Shown here: positions 50,526-62,800 of the stretch, one piece after another
Layout: each line of letters begins with the position of its first letter
Numbering within the stretch: the first letter of the stretch is position 1
Assembly (NCBI GenBank): GCA_022925895.1
Contig: JAKSYS010000219.1
Coordinates: 21,387-85,386, forward strand
From: Fragilaria crotonensis
Lineage: Eukaryota; Bacillariophyta; Fragilariophyceae; Fragilariales; Fragilariaceae
Direction of reading: 5' to 3'
Length of the DNA: 64,000 bases
Program-made: the position numbers and the translations under genes
Notes under the pieces: model-generated
Told to the model about the DNA's origin: nothing
Seen by the model: only the letters and a program-made list of their open reading frames with translations
Database searches by the model: none

Positions 50526-53500
50526 ATGGCCGACGCAGATCAGGATCTCTACGACGAGTTTGGAAACTACATAGGTCCGGACTTGGATTCTGACGACGAT
50601 TCCGATGATGATGACGACGAGGAGGAACAAGCACCCGACGATGCGTCTGATGTGTCGGCCGATCAGGATCAAAAAATGGTGCTCGTCGAAGATGATGAGC
50701 AGGATGGTCAAGCAGATCCAGTGCAAGCCATTGTCTTACACGAAGATAAGGTCCACTATCCGAGTGCGAACCAAGTCTACGGAGATGACGTGCGAACGGC
50801 TGTCCTGGACGAGGACGCCATCGACTTGAATGTACCACTCGTGGAACCGGTTTCCACCAAGACAAATCGAGCCAAAAACACCGAAGCCGATGATTATATA
50901 TACACCGACAACTACTTGACTGCTCTGTTTGGTAACGAAACGACTCGCGTCCGACGTGGATTCGCCTTGGTTGGTCATTTGCATTCGGGCAAGACAACCT
51001 TTGTAGATTTGCTGCTCGAAACGACGAAACGCCACAAGTGGGGAAGTAATAGCAATGGCGAGCAAGACAATGCATCGTCCCAGAATGCACGAGAGGGCCC
51101 CCGGTATGCAGATCAGATGGAAAGCGAACAAGCGCGCCAAATGAGTTTAGTCAGTACACCCATTTCAACAATACTGCCTGATACGAGAGGCAAGTCATAT
51201 CTTGTAACGTTGGTGGATTGTCCTGGGCATGTCAACTTTCATGATGAAAGTGTAGCAGCACTCCGTGCTGTTGATGGAGCTGTAGTTGTGTTGGATGCTA
51301 TCGAGGGTATCATGCTTCACACCGAAATGGTTGTCCGACATGCTGTTTCAGAAGGACTTCCAATCACGTTATTGATAAACAAGGTGGACCGATTGATCGT
51401 GGAGCTAAAACTGCCGCCGCGTGATTGCTATTACAAGTTGCTACACCTGGTGGAGAGTGTGAATGATTTGGTGGCGCAGGCGTCGAACGGTCGCTATCCT
51501 AAGATATCTCCCGATCGCGGTAATGTGGCCTTTGCTAGTGCTCAACATGGTTGGTGTTTCACGTTACAAAGTTTTGCAAATCTCTATCTTGATCACTTGT
51601 GCGAAGATGGCTTGGGCGACAATCTTGGAGCTGACGACTTTGCCAAGCGCCTCTGGGGAAATTCTTATCTGGATCCGGAAACGAGATTGTTTCACAAATC
51701 TGCTCGCAATTGCCAGTCTCCGGGCGTCGAGCGCACGTTCTGTACCTTCGTGTTGGAACCTCTCTATAAATTGTACTCGGCGTGTCTGGCAGAACGAGAA
51801 CAGGACGTGAACAAGCTGCTGCGTAAGGTGGGGGTTTTGCTACGCCGGGACGAATTGCGCGCAAGTGCCAGGACATTGTTGCGAGCAGCCCTTTCGAAAT
51901 TCTTTGAGACAGCAACCAGCGGGTTCGTTGATATGGTGGTGCAACACTTGTAAGTGACTTCTGCTAATTCTCTTTGAGTTTTAGGCGTATGTCTGTGGGA
52001 CTAACCGTCACCCCTTCCCTTTGACAGCCCTTCTCCATCCGCGGCCGCCAAGGGTAAAGTGGCACTGTGTTACAGCGGTCTGCAGGACGGAAAGGTTGCG
52101 CAAGCCATGCTAGAATGCGATTCTCAAGGCCCTCTCATGATGCATGTTGTTAAACTGTACGCTTCGGAGGACGGCCAAAACTTTTCGGCGTTTGGTCGCA
52201 TCTATTCAGGAAGCGTGCGACCGGGGGAACGAGTTCGAGTCTTGGGCGAAGGTTACTCTCCCGAGGATGATGAAGAGGATATGTGCATCGCGACTGTCGG
52301 AGCTGTCGCCATCCCCCGTGGCAGAATACAAACTCTTGTGTCGCGAGCAACAGCTGGAAACTGGGTCTTGTTAGAAGGGATTGAAGCAACCATCTCCAAA
52401 ACAGCCACGATTGCATCAATATCCACGAAGGAGGAGGATGAGGTCCACATCTTTGCGCCGCTCAAGTTTCCGCAAGCAGGTGGTGACTCTGTCATGAAGC
52501 TCGCAATAGAGCCGCTAAATCCTGGCGAATTGCCAAAAATGGTGGAGGGGTTGCGTCGCATCTCCAAGGCGTATCCCATGGCGAAAACCCGTGTTGAAGA
52601 AAGCGGGGAGCATGTTCTGTTTGGAACCGGCGAGCTGTACATGGACTGCATGATGCACGATCTCCGACACGTGTACTCTGATATTGAGGTCAAGGTTTCG
52701 GATCCAATCGTTGGGTTTCGCGAGACTGTGATTGAAACCAGCAGTCTCAAATGCTTTGCCGAGACTGCCAATAAGAGGAACAAGTTGACGTTCATTGCAG
52801 AGCCACTAGACGACGGTCTTGCCGAGATGCTGGAGGCTGGAAAGATTAATCAAGTTGGGACACCCGCAAGCAGGGACGGTTCTTTCAGAAGAAATTTGAT
52901 TGGGATCTTCTTTCTTCTAGGTCTGTGTGGGCATTTGGAGCGTCACCTACCCATGGAACGAACATCCTATTGGATGATACTCTACCTAGTGAGGTTGACA
53001 AGAATCTCTTGAAGACATGCAAGTCTAGCATTGTCCAAGGATTTCAATGGGCGACTCGTGAGGGCCCCCTCTGCGAAGAACCGGTGCGCGGGACGAAGAT
53101 TCGGATTCTGAATGCCTCGCTCGCCGACAAGCCTATTCATAGAGGTGGGGGTCAAATCATTCCTACGGCGCGACGGACGGTGCATTCGGCACTTCTGACT
53201 GCAACGCCACGTCTCATGGAGCCCATCTATCGTCTGCAAATTCAATGTCCTGGAGACATGGTAGACTCAATTCAACCAATTTTGACTAGGCGGCGAGGTC
53301 ATATTGTGCAAGATCGTCCAATCTCGGGGTCAATGTTGTACTCAGTGAAGGGATTCATTCCTGTTTTGGATAGTTTCGGATTCGAAACAGATCTAAGGAC
53401 GTTTACGCAAGGCCAAGCTATGGTTCATGCGGTGTTCGATCACTGGAATGTTGTGCCTGGCGACCCTCTGGATAAGAACATCATTCTACATCCACTGGAA

Positions 53501-53653
53501 CCCAGTCCGCCACCACATTTAGCGAGAGAGCTGCTTATCAAAACTCGACGACGAAAGGGCTTGTCAGAAGATGTTTCTATCAGTAAATTCTTCGATGATG
53601 GTATGAGGGCGCATTTGGTGCAGGATCAACCCATTGATGCCGCGTTGCAGTGA
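50526..53653 (+). CDS. EFTUD2: U5 snRNP GTPase Snu114/EFTUD2 with one frame change
   Basis: Exon 1 is 50526-51949 and exon 2 starts at 52028, after a 78-bp intron (GTAAGT...TTTGACAG) that joins QH to [10 protein letters not shown]. The start [20 protein letters not shown] is the family's conserved beginning. The GTPase motifs are [20 protein letters not shown] and NKVD. EF2-like domains follow, with [15 protein letters not shown]. Near 52855 the frame changes. The first frame goes on as [10 protein letters not shown] and stops, while the next frame reads [20 protein letters not shown] and continues [29 protein letters not shown] and [18 protein letters not shown] to 53653. No intron of normal size fits there. 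The protein helps Brr2 unwind U4/U6 during spliceosome activation. The shift is probably a sequencing indel, given how well both sides are conserved. Confidence 0.93.
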
Positions 53654-54344
53654 AAAGCTGCACCGATGTGGGAATTCGGCGTCGCGCGGTGAGTTTCAAG
53701 GGATTGCTAGCTAGTTAGCGGCCTCCAAGCTGCTAAGTTATTGTGCAAATACCCCTACAAGGCATTTGCGGTATAGATACCTAGCGTTAGGCCTTGAAGC
53801 GATGGAGCGGAGCCGTTGACTCTCGTTTACATCGTCTCGCGAGTTCGTTGATTAGCTCCATGAGCGTTATTGGAGTTAAACCCTAAACTCTCAAGATAAT
53901 GAGCTTTTCTGGTGCAGAGCAGCCTGTGCCCGTGTGGTGTGTAGTACTAGTAGTACGTACTCCAGTTCGGAGAACGAGTGCCGTGGCCTCGAGCTTGGAG
54001 TACAGTACTTGCGTACGGGCACACTGCAATTTGTACTCGGAACTCGGAGTTCTGGTACCGGTACATAGTTGCTGGTAGTTAGTAGTGTGAAGTACAAGTT
54101 GCTAGTATATCCTGCACGATACTCCACGGGCACAGGGGTTAAGTACTAGGTACAGTACGCGTACTGCGAAACAAGGCCGATGGGGGTTGTATCGAGCTCC
54201 AAAAACGAGGTATTCTGTTATTTATATTTGAATTTGACAAAGTGGCTTCACGAGTAACGGCTGGGTATGGCAACGAAGGTTCATGATGTGGTAACAGTGC
54301 CACCTTTTCGCCATTGCAAACTGAGTTTGCGTTCTTAGACGGCC
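53654..54344. other. Intergenic region with a GTAC cluster
   Basis: No gene. GTAC-rich sequence occupies about 53940-54165, upstream of the FHA gene. The interval also contains the EFTUD2 3' flank. Confidence 0.45.
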
Positions 54345-55088
54345 ATGACATCCAACGTTTTCCCCGACTTTCCGCATTCCATAGATAGTGGTGAGTATTT
54401 TGAGATCGATTGCTTTTCAGATTACTCCAATGCATGTTTTTGTGACCCCGTTTCTGACTTTCTCGATCGTAACGATAGAACCCACAGAAAATTGGTCGGT
54501 TGAACATGTCTTGCAATGGCACTTGTTGCAAAGTCACGCATTGACGGATCAAAAACATGCCGAACTGGTTGAATCTCTGCAGCGCCAGTTTGAAGAGCGC
54601 AAACAGGAATTGTGGAGAATCATGGAGTCTGATGAAAACGTCCCATCCGTCTCGTCGTCGAACGTGATGGTTGCCGCTCCATCTAAAGGAGCCAAGGCAT
54701 ATAATGCCGCGATTTCCAAACAACCATTTGCAACCTTGAATACTACTGTCATCAAAAAAGTGCAAGCCATTCATATTCAAGTCACCACAGGTCCACATAC
54801 TGGTATGACTGTGACAGTGCAGCCGAAAGCCAACACTGCTTGCTTAGTTGGCCGATCGGCCGGCAAAAAGTTTCGAGAGAAGGAGTTAGTTTGTCCAAGG
54901 ATAGTGAGGTTTCAACCACCCACGGAAAGTTCGAAATCATATCTGGCAAAGCCTATTTTACGGATGTCGGATCGACGAATGGTACTGTTTGCAAGGATCG
55001 AGCGTTGGCTACAAATGAGGCATTCTTGTTGGAAGAACCTGTGGAATTGATACTTGGTGGATCGACGTTGCGCATTACACTTAGCTAG
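54345..55088 (+). CDS. FHA-domain protein, frame change before the phosphopeptide-binding loops
   Basis: Exon 1 is 54345-54390 (MTSNVFPDFPHSIDS) and an 88-bp intron (GTGAGT...GATAG) leads to exon 2 from 54479 (EPTENWSVEHVLQWHLLQSH). A coiled-coil stretch (ELVESLQRQFEERKQELWRI) is followed by an FHA domain. VGRSAGKKFREK is read in one frame. Then, after a shift near 54885, GVSLSKDSEVSTTHGKFEII, FTDVGSTNGTV and LGGSTLRITLS in the other frame run to 55088. The GRS, SxxH-like and GSTNGT residues that hold phosphothreonine are all present across the two frames. The shift is one base and no intron fits. FHA proteins act in phospho-dependent signalling or DNA repair. The specific role is unknown. 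Confidence 0.75.
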
Positions 55089-55186
55089 GGACGATTCATG
55101 AAAGAGGGCAATATTTTAAGGGAGCACAAAAACATATGAGTCGTCGTCTAATTGTCATTTACGTGAACTGCTATTACGCGTTCCTT

Positions 55187-56733
55187 TTACAACAGAAATC
55201 CATTGAACTTGATCCCGACTCGAATCTTGGCAGCTTGCGCCGCAATCTCTGCGACACCCACGGCCTTGATGGCAGCATCCTCCAAGTCGTCTGCCAACGT
55301 CATATGGAATCCGCATCCCTCAATCAGGGTCTTGGCTTCATTGACATTTGTACCCTGCAGACGAATCACGATAGGCTTCGAGAGACCGATTTCCTTGGCA
55401 GCATTGATGATTCCAGTCGCAATCACGTCACATCTCATGATACCTCCGAAAATGTTGACCAGGATTGCTTGGACGCGAGGGTCCGCGTTGAGAATTTCAA
55501 AGGCTTTTTGAACCTGGGTTGCGTTAGCACCTCCGCCAACGTCCAAAAAGTTTGCTGGGCTGCCACCCTTTAGCTGAATAATGTCCTGGCAGAAGCGACA
55601 GAAGGCAACCAGTGAGTTTCTTCCTCGTCCCCGAAATTAATCTCACATAATGTTTTATCATCTGTTTGCAAGACACACTTACCATGGTGCTCATGGCCAA
55701 ACCAGCTCCATTCACCATACATCCAATGTTTCCGTCCAATCCAATGTAGTTCAGATCATATTTGCTCGCCTCAACTTCTCGCGAATCTTCCTGAGTGATG
55801 TCACGGCGGGCAAAGATCGTGGACTGACGGTATTCGGCATTATCGTCGAAATTGACCTTGGCGTCGCAAACGACAATATCGCCGTCTGGTGTCTCCGCCA
55901 ATGGGTTGATTTCGACTTGCGTGCAATCGCAGGAAACAAACATGTTGTAAAGATTCTTCATCAAAGCGACGGCCTTGTCATGTGGTCCCGTGCCCTCGTC
56001 AAGGCCAAGGTTCTTCGCCATTCGGACGCAGGTATCATGCTGAATGCCCTTAATCAAATCAATTGGTTCCGTAAAGATGACTTCCGGATTGGATGCGGCA
56101 ACGTCTTCAATGGAGGTTCCTCCTCTAGGAGATGCAACCAAAACAGGACCCTGTGAAGCGCGGTCCATGAGGATAGAAAGGTACATTTCTTGCCTCATGT
56201 ACATGCGTTCCATCAAAAACACCTTGTTGCAAATGATTCCGTTGGGTGCTTGCTTGGTGACCAATTCTTGACCGAGCATGGCCGCAGCAAACTCACGGGC
56301 TTGGCCGGGCTTGGTAACCATGTGGACGCCACCCTTGAAGCCGTTCTTGAAGGTACCCAAGCCACGGCCTCCTGATAGAACTTGCGCTTTGATGACGACA
56401 TCCTTAGGAGTGGATCCGGCTGAGGAATTCAAATAAGATGAGCATTTCAGTACGTGAGAACAATCCGAAGAATTATGAAAGAACTTCTACTTGTGGAGAA
56501 CAATACACATAAGGCAAAGAGACAGAAATAATGTTGAACGTACGCTTGGCAAACTCCTTCAAGTAAATATTTTCGGCTTCTTCTGGTGTCGATGCCACAA
56601 ACCCTTTTGGTGTAGCAATGCCGTGAGTGTTCATAATCTCCATCGAAATGTATTCATGGACATTCAAGTTACGGACGGCTCCCAGAGAAGGAGCTGCCGT
56701 TCGACGGGTTGCAATGCGAAGAGAAGAGTACAT
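55187..56733 (-). CDS. SUCLA2: Succinyl-CoA synthetase beta subunit (ATP/GDP-forming), mitochondrial
   Basis: Three exons, 56733-56544, 56419-55683 and 55585-55187, with GT-AG introns of 124 and 97 bp, give 441 residues. The leader MYSSLRIATRRTAAPSLGAV is basic and hydroxylated, a mitochondrial-type presequence, ending just before LNVHEYISMEIMNTHGIATP. The ATP-grasp fold includes KDVVIKAQVLSGGRGLGTF, MYMRQEMYLSILMD, EINPLAETPDGDIVVCDAKV and NIGCMVNGAGLAMSTM. The C-terminal CoA-ligase part has GGSPANFLDVGGGANATQVQ and NIFGGIMRCDVIA. The enzyme makes nucleoside triphosphate from succinyl-CoA in the TCA cycle with an alpha subunit encoded elsewhere. The Met at 56733 is chosen over the frame opening at 56925 for the presequence. 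Confidence 0.95.
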
Positions 56734-57855
56734 TGTCGTTTTCTGTCGTTCGGATGTGCGGCGTTGACTGGCTACAGCGTACCGATGATGTGTGTGGAGC
56801 CTGTTGGCGAGTGCAGTCGCCTTGAGAATCAAGAATGGAATGCCTGCACTTTTGTCAGTTGGTGATGGAAGTTCTTCCTTGTACACATGTGCAGACCGAA
56901 GATTCCCGTAAGGATATGCAAACAATCAGCAGCTGTCACGGTGCTATTGTTTTAGCCGTGACGCGAACCCTCACCGGAAACAATTGTTGTGTGCAGATGG
57001 CTCAACAACGGTCCGCCTTGCGAACCGCAAACAGGTACGAGTACGCCGTCCTAGTAAATGAATATGCATACCTTATGTCCATACACTAATATTACTCTAT
57101 ACTCCAGTACACTCCATACTCCATACTGTACTCCATACTCACTGCGACCATGCTGCATCTTGCATGCTGTGCATGCTCAATATGTCCATATGTCATATGA
57201 AATAATATGAATAAACCTGTACTACGGTAGAGTACCAGGTACTAGTAGACGTGTACACCAATCTCCAATGGAGCACTCGAGTACTTGTATTCGTACCTGG
57301 TACCTGAAGTTGTACCGGTACTGCATTCCGAGGACTGGAATATGGTTTTTCGATTAGTAGTCGCTTCTTTCAGCAACTACGGTAGACCATGCGAACTGTG
57401 AACGGCATACTTTAGCAGGAGGTTCCCTTGTTTGGATTCATTTCAACTCTGTACGTATGTACACTTCCGGACTGGATTCTAGATGATCTCACTTGTAAGG
57501 GTAGCATGGAAGCGCTTATATTCATGGTCGCATACCGTGCAGGTCTCGCGTCTCGTCTCACCCTATTTGTATGACGCAAGTCGCAACTACCATGGAAGGA
57601 ATCCCGAAATCAAATGGTGTAGCGACTTGCAGCGTGCTAGAACGTCCCGATAATATTCAGGTCCGCGAGTAAATGCCTACCTTTCCTCGTCAGCGAAGAA
57701 ATGGTGCGTGGGAAGCGTGGCGTGATAAACGAAATCTTGAAAGGAATACGCTCACAAATTCACAAAATCACAAAGAAAATCAGGAACACCACCACCACCA
57801 TGCGCACCATATCTGCCTTCGATGCCTCTGAATCTCTTATTACCACGTATTCTGC
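56734..57855. other. Intergenic region with a GTAC cluster
   Basis: GTAC motifs are dense from about 57035 to 57325, upstream of SUCLA2. CTCCATACT-type repeats occur near 57095-57140. The ORF 57701-58009 overlaps the next candidate in another frame and is not supported. Confidence 0.4.
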
Positions 57856-58256
57856 GTGGACTCCTCAACGTTGTGCTTGTTATGCCTCAGCTACCTCGCG
57901 GTGTACCGAATCCTACATTTTCGTCAGACAAACATACCAGAGAAAGGGAAATACAGGAGTGACGAGGAGGTTGATGACTGCGTTTTCGAAGCCGTGCAGC
58001 TGGAATTAAAGGTGCTCCCATCCAACTGTTCGTACACCACGCACGCGGAGGTCGACGAAGATGACGCCTTACCCATCGTGGTCAAGTGCGCCGTGACTCG
58101 CCTTCCCGCTGTGACCTTGATGCAGACTGTGCGCCAGACATTGATTGCTGGGGAACACGGCGAAGACAGAGAAAGCGTCGCCTGAACGAGTACATTGGCT
58201 ATGCCGCAGTGTACTACATCTTGTCTCGGGTGGTGCGTCGTAAAATGAAGGTGTAA
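57856..58256 (+). CDS. Hypothetical protein with possible N-terminal signal anchor, frame uncertain
   Basis: The frame 57856-58185 begins MDSSTLCLLCLSYLAVYRIL, a hydrophobic start, followed by an acidic domain (EEVDDCVFEAVQLELKVLPS and HAEVDEDDALPIVVKCAV) and a stop at 58183. A second frame running to TAA 58254-58256 ends with RRLNEYIGYAAVYYILSRVV and RRKMKV, which looks more like a natural C-terminus. A frame change between 58070 and 58180 may therefore be present. I recognise no family. The gene is convergent with the cystatin gene. Confidence 0.35.
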
Positions 58257-58309
58257 TATAGAATTATCAATTTTGGAAGTTACATTTTGCAATGCTGATG
58301 ATCCGGCCC

Positions 58310-59176
58310 TCAATTATTTTCTTCAACCTCCGCGTCGTCGTCAGTATCAGCCGACACGTCGTCTCCAAGGATTTGTTCCTCGTTTGGTTCTTCAGCATCG
58401 ACGTTTGCTTCTTTTGTGTCATCATCTACGTCTCCGGCATCATCGTTTCCTTCTTCAGCATCATCATTTGCGTCTTCAGCATTGTCATTCGAGTCATGAG
58501 CATCCTCGGGATCCTCCTCTTTAGCCGGAGATGGATCCTCAGAGTTGCTATCCTTCTGATTTGCATTGTTTCCCAAAACAGTGGTACCTTCAAACATGAG
58601 GGGTGCCAACTTCACTGCGTTATCTGACTTCTCACAAGTTCGTTCTTGTCCCCATTTAGTTACTGTCATGTCCCCAAAATGATCGTAGATTTCAACGTCA
58701 AATGCCCTTGTGCATTCGTCGCCATCCATGACTTGGAGTGTCAACCTGATATTCATTCCAGCAACAACCTGTGTCAAAAGAATGATTGCAAAGGTGAATT
58801 CTGTGAGACTGGCTGAACATTCCAGCATTCATTTGCCACTCGTAAAAAAACAATCATTCACACATTACAGCATACATAGTCGTACCTGTATTTCTGCGCT
58901 TTCCACTTGCAACGTCACATTAGGAGTCTCGTCCAACACAATTCCAGGGTAAGGCGATTGCAACGCCAGAGCTTCCTTCGTGAATTCGACAGCGCGCACC
59001 ACGAACGGGTCATTCACATCAGCATCATGGTAGGCTCCTATACGCATGCTACGGTGGTATTGTTCATGGTGCTGGTGAGACTCGACCGTTTGCATTGTCA
59101 GGAGAATCAGAAGAACAGAAGCGATAAGGAGGAGCAGGAGAGTAGAAGTGATAGAAGAGGAGAATAGTAATCTCAT
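58310..59176 (-). CDS. Secreted cystatin-like cysteine protease inhibitor with acidic tail
   Basis: Two exons, 59176-58886 and 58768-58310, with a 117-bp intron (GTACGA...TTTGACACAG), give 249 residues. The signal peptide region is MRLLFSSSITSTLLLLLIAS. The domain starts with an N-terminal Gly (RIGAYHDADVNDPFVVRAVE), has a helix region FTKEALALQS, and carries the diagnostic QVVAG loop exactly across the splice junction (AEIQ/VVAGMNIRLTLQV). The strands ECTRAFDVEIYDHFG and TVTKWGQE follow. Cystatins block papain-like proteases by inserting this loop into the active site. About 95 residues of Asp/Glu/Asn-rich repeats (DDAEEGNDDAGDVDDDTKEA) form an unusual tail. The Met at 59176 is chosen because it starts the signal peptide. 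It is divergent from the IRE1-like gene. Confidence 0.78.
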
Positions 59177-59309
59177 ATTTGTCAAGTGTGGAATTGAATG
59201 CAATCGTGTTCTGATGAACCAGTTCCTGTTCTTCACGGCCTCTGTCAATGAGAAATGAGAAGCGGGTCTTGCTTCCTTTGAGGACAGCGCATGTGTGACC
59301 CATTTCCCT

Positions 59310-59690
59310 CGTACAAGTATGATTCCTGCTGGTACGAGGTACAAGTACTTGTATCTGTACACGCTCGCATGTCGCATGTCCATGTCGCATGTGCATTTGA
59401 GGACCTCTGGTACAGCATGCGTGTACAAAGTACTGGTACACTGGTACTAGTTCCTGGTGCTATTTGCTACTATCGTAGAATGCATATAGTTGGTGGCTGG
59501 TGGAAGTCGTCGGAGTTCGACATGCTGAAAATGAAATACGTGTTCTGCACTACGAGTAGACCAGTCTCCAGTACACAGAGGTAAAAGTACCGAGTTTGGA
59601 GAATGAGGTTCGAGTACCAAAGGTACTATCACTGTACACTCCACACTACTGCAGATCGTTGTACCAAAGTACTACACTTGAGAAGTGTGT
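59310..59690. promoter_or_regulatory. GTAC-rich region between the cystatin and IRE1-like genes
   Basis: A run of GTAC motifs (for example GGTACGAGGTACAAGTACTT, GTACAAAGTACTGGTACACT and CAAAGTACTAC) lies between two divergent genes, as at 24.3 kb and 43.3 kb. Confidence 0.4.
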
Positions 59691-59876
59691 ACGATTGGAC
59701 AACTGCTATGAGCGATGACAGACGGGAACCATTGGACGCCATCATCACTTATCTCAGGCACAAACTAGCGACCAACACTCCGTCAGTACCTCTTCTTCCG
59801 ATCTCATACCTACGCAACGCTAATTTTCAATTGGTGTCTTGGAGTGAATGAGTCTCCAGAATCGAAAAAGTATAGA

Positions 59877-62800
59877 ATGAACGCTTCGAGCGACCTTATG
59901 GTTGTAGACGCCGTTGCGGTTCCTCCTCGCCCCAGAAATCGATTGCTCCGAAAGGCTCTCTGGGTCAATACCTGGTTGCTCTTGTCGCTGGCAGTAGTCT
60001 CAAAGCAACTTTCTGCGGCAAAGGCCAGCAATTCAGTCAATATTGATGCGCAAGGCAATCCATTTCCAGAATCACAAGAATTGAGGTCTCTGACGACTAC
60101 GACATTGATCATGGCGTATCGTGGACCACGGAAACCCTCCTAAATGGAGAGATCAACGATGACGACAGTCGAGGAATTATTGTTGTAGCGACCGTGGATG
60201 GAAGTATCGCCGGTCTCACGTCAAACGGGTAAGGTTCTGTGGAAACAATCTGGTATTTGTCTAATGGAGGCAGACCTCCCGGCAAACGACGATTCCACCA
60301 ACAGCACAGACTCTTCCAAAGTACTTAGTCCCCTCGTCTCTACCACAACAACCACTAAATCAAGCTCCCACGATTCTCGAACGGCCGCTGTGCCCTCGGT
60401 TGATGGGTCTTCTTGACGGCCGGTCGTGACAAGGAGCTCACGGCAACGTCCACGCTCAAGGAGTTGGTTGCGCGAGCCCCTTCGTCGACTCCCGAGGTCG
60501 ATTTTACGTCGGATCCCGACAAGCTACCGCAGCAGCCATGGACCGAGACACGGGAGAAATCTTGCGGGTTGTGACGGGGGGCGATGTGGCATCGTCGCAA
60601 GACGAGGGTCCAGACCTTCAAGGGAGGAACATTGTTTGGGTGGGCCGCGTCGATTATTCGATTTCCTTGTTCGATGCCAGAAGTGGCGCTATGGATGTCA
60701 AATTTTCTAGCTCGGAAATCATGGGTGTTCGAGATATGATGGTTGATGATATTGAGGATATTCGCTCGCAACCTCACGCACCTCGCCTGATGCTTCCGAC
60801 GAAGGAGGAGGCCAAGAAACAGTTAGCCATGCTAATCGCGACGCCGAATGGGAACGTTGCGCCCGGAACGCGCACACAGGAGGTATTGACTGGGTGTCTG
60901 ACGAAACTTTGATACTCCTGTTGCTTTTGCGTTGGAGGCGTCGACTGGAACTTCGCTAGGTGTGGATATCTTACCGATGCTCCTTTACCCGATAGCTCGC
61001 CTGAATATGTAGCACGGCAATTGGAACGGCAAATGGATCTGATAAAAGCCTCCGAAGAACCTGAGCAGACAATTGTTGGTGCGCTATCGAGTGGACAGCT
61101 CTTCGCCATGCCGCTTGGGAAACGACTTTCTCAAGCCAAGCTTGTGACATCGATTGGTTTGCCCCATTCGACCGCCCCGGCCTCGTCAGCTGTCGGATCG
61201 AAAGCAATAGGTAGCAAGCTTCCTAATCTTGCAAAGACTCCGGCGACAGGAACCTATTCTCACAAGTCTGACGAACATTCCAAGGTCTCCGCTCTTGCTA
61301 AGAAAACCTGTGGACCAACGAACCCTAATTTCCCTGCATGTTTGGTAGGTGGGATTCACCACAATCATGATTTTGTGTCCAGCTTAGAAGGATCCTTTCT
61401 AGACAGTGATGGGACTGCAGACCAAACAGCAGTGCTACCCTTTCAACAGATGCATTCCATGCAAAGCGACCTCTTGGAGCTACAACAATTTCGCAAGAAT
61501 AAGCGTAATTTCTTCAAGTTAATGGAATCCTGGCTTCCACCCCACGATGGCCCTTCTCTTTGTCTTGGCATTTGACATGGGAAGACGAATCAAGGCAAAG
61601 AAGCGAAAAGAGAAGGAGACTGCGATACAGCCAATGGCATCTCTCGAAAGTACGAGCGCCATCGCTGAAAGCAGTGTCAACGGCGATGGAGTTCGAAATG
61701 TTGGTGTCATTCAAGTCACTGATGACGTTTTGGGCTTCGGAGGTCATGGGACTGTTGTCTACAGAGGGACGTTGGATAGTCGACAAGTAGCCGTCAAGAG
61801 AATGCTGAAGGCCTATCACGCGAGTGCTGACAGAGAGATCTCGCTGCTCATTGAAAGCGATGGGCACCCCAATGTTGTTCGATACTTTCTGAAGGAAGTC
61901 AAAGGAGACTTTGTATATTTGGCTCTAGAATTATGTGATATGTCGTTGCACGATTTGATTGCGGAGCTCAGAAGGCATTCAGTGGAGCCGGTCCTTGCAG
62001 CACCCCAGCTAAGGAAACTGTCCAGGCGACTTTATACCAAATTGCGTGCGGCGTTCGGCACTTGCACTCTCTGAGGATAGTGCATAGGTAAGTAGTACTG
62101 TGCGCGACTTACTCATCCGATCAACGAGCGAACTAACGCCTCGATGTTGTCAACAGGGATCTCAAGCCAGCCAATATCTTGCTGGCTTGGTCAGGACGAA
62201 CGAAAGTCAAAGCTGCTTTCACGCCCGACGGACTCAAAGGCGAAGACGAGTTTATCGTTCGCTACGAGAAAGGAGGCTACATTGCAAAGATATCTGATAT
62301 GGGTCTTGGCAAACAGCTTGCAGGGCAAAGTAGCTTCGGACTGAGTACGTTGGGAGCTGCGTCGATTCAGGGATCGGTGAATGGTTGCGAGTCACGTTTG
62401 GTCGGAGCTGGGCCAGGAAGCGTCGGATGGCAGGCGCCAGAAGTCATGGCGATTCGATGGTCTGCTGAATCGTCGTCTGTCAAGTCTGGTGAAAGTAACT
62501 CTCGTACTGACTCGTTAATGGAAACATCTCCTCTTGATGCCGCGATGTCTTCTCGAACTAGTCGTTCCGTGGACATTTTTTCACTAGGGTGCATTTTCCA
62601 TTGCACCTCGTCCCTGGAACTCATCCGTTTGGAGATTGGTACGAGCGGGAAGTTAACATCATGCGTAACAAGACGTCAACAGAAGAGCTCCTTGACATAT
62701 CACCGGATGCGCACATCTAATTATCGCCATGATTTCCAGGGATGCCACTCAACGACCCACGGCACAAGAGGTTTGCGAGCATCCCTTCTTCTGGAGTCCA

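Noticed and set aside
50515-51090. 191-codon minus-strand ORF over the EFTUD2 N-terminus
   Set aside because: His/Arg/Pro-rich antisense shadow of the acidic EFTUD2 start.
54139-54798. 219-codon minus-strand ORF opposite the FHA gene
   Set aside because: No conserved motifs; the plus strand has a spliced FHA gene that explains the region.
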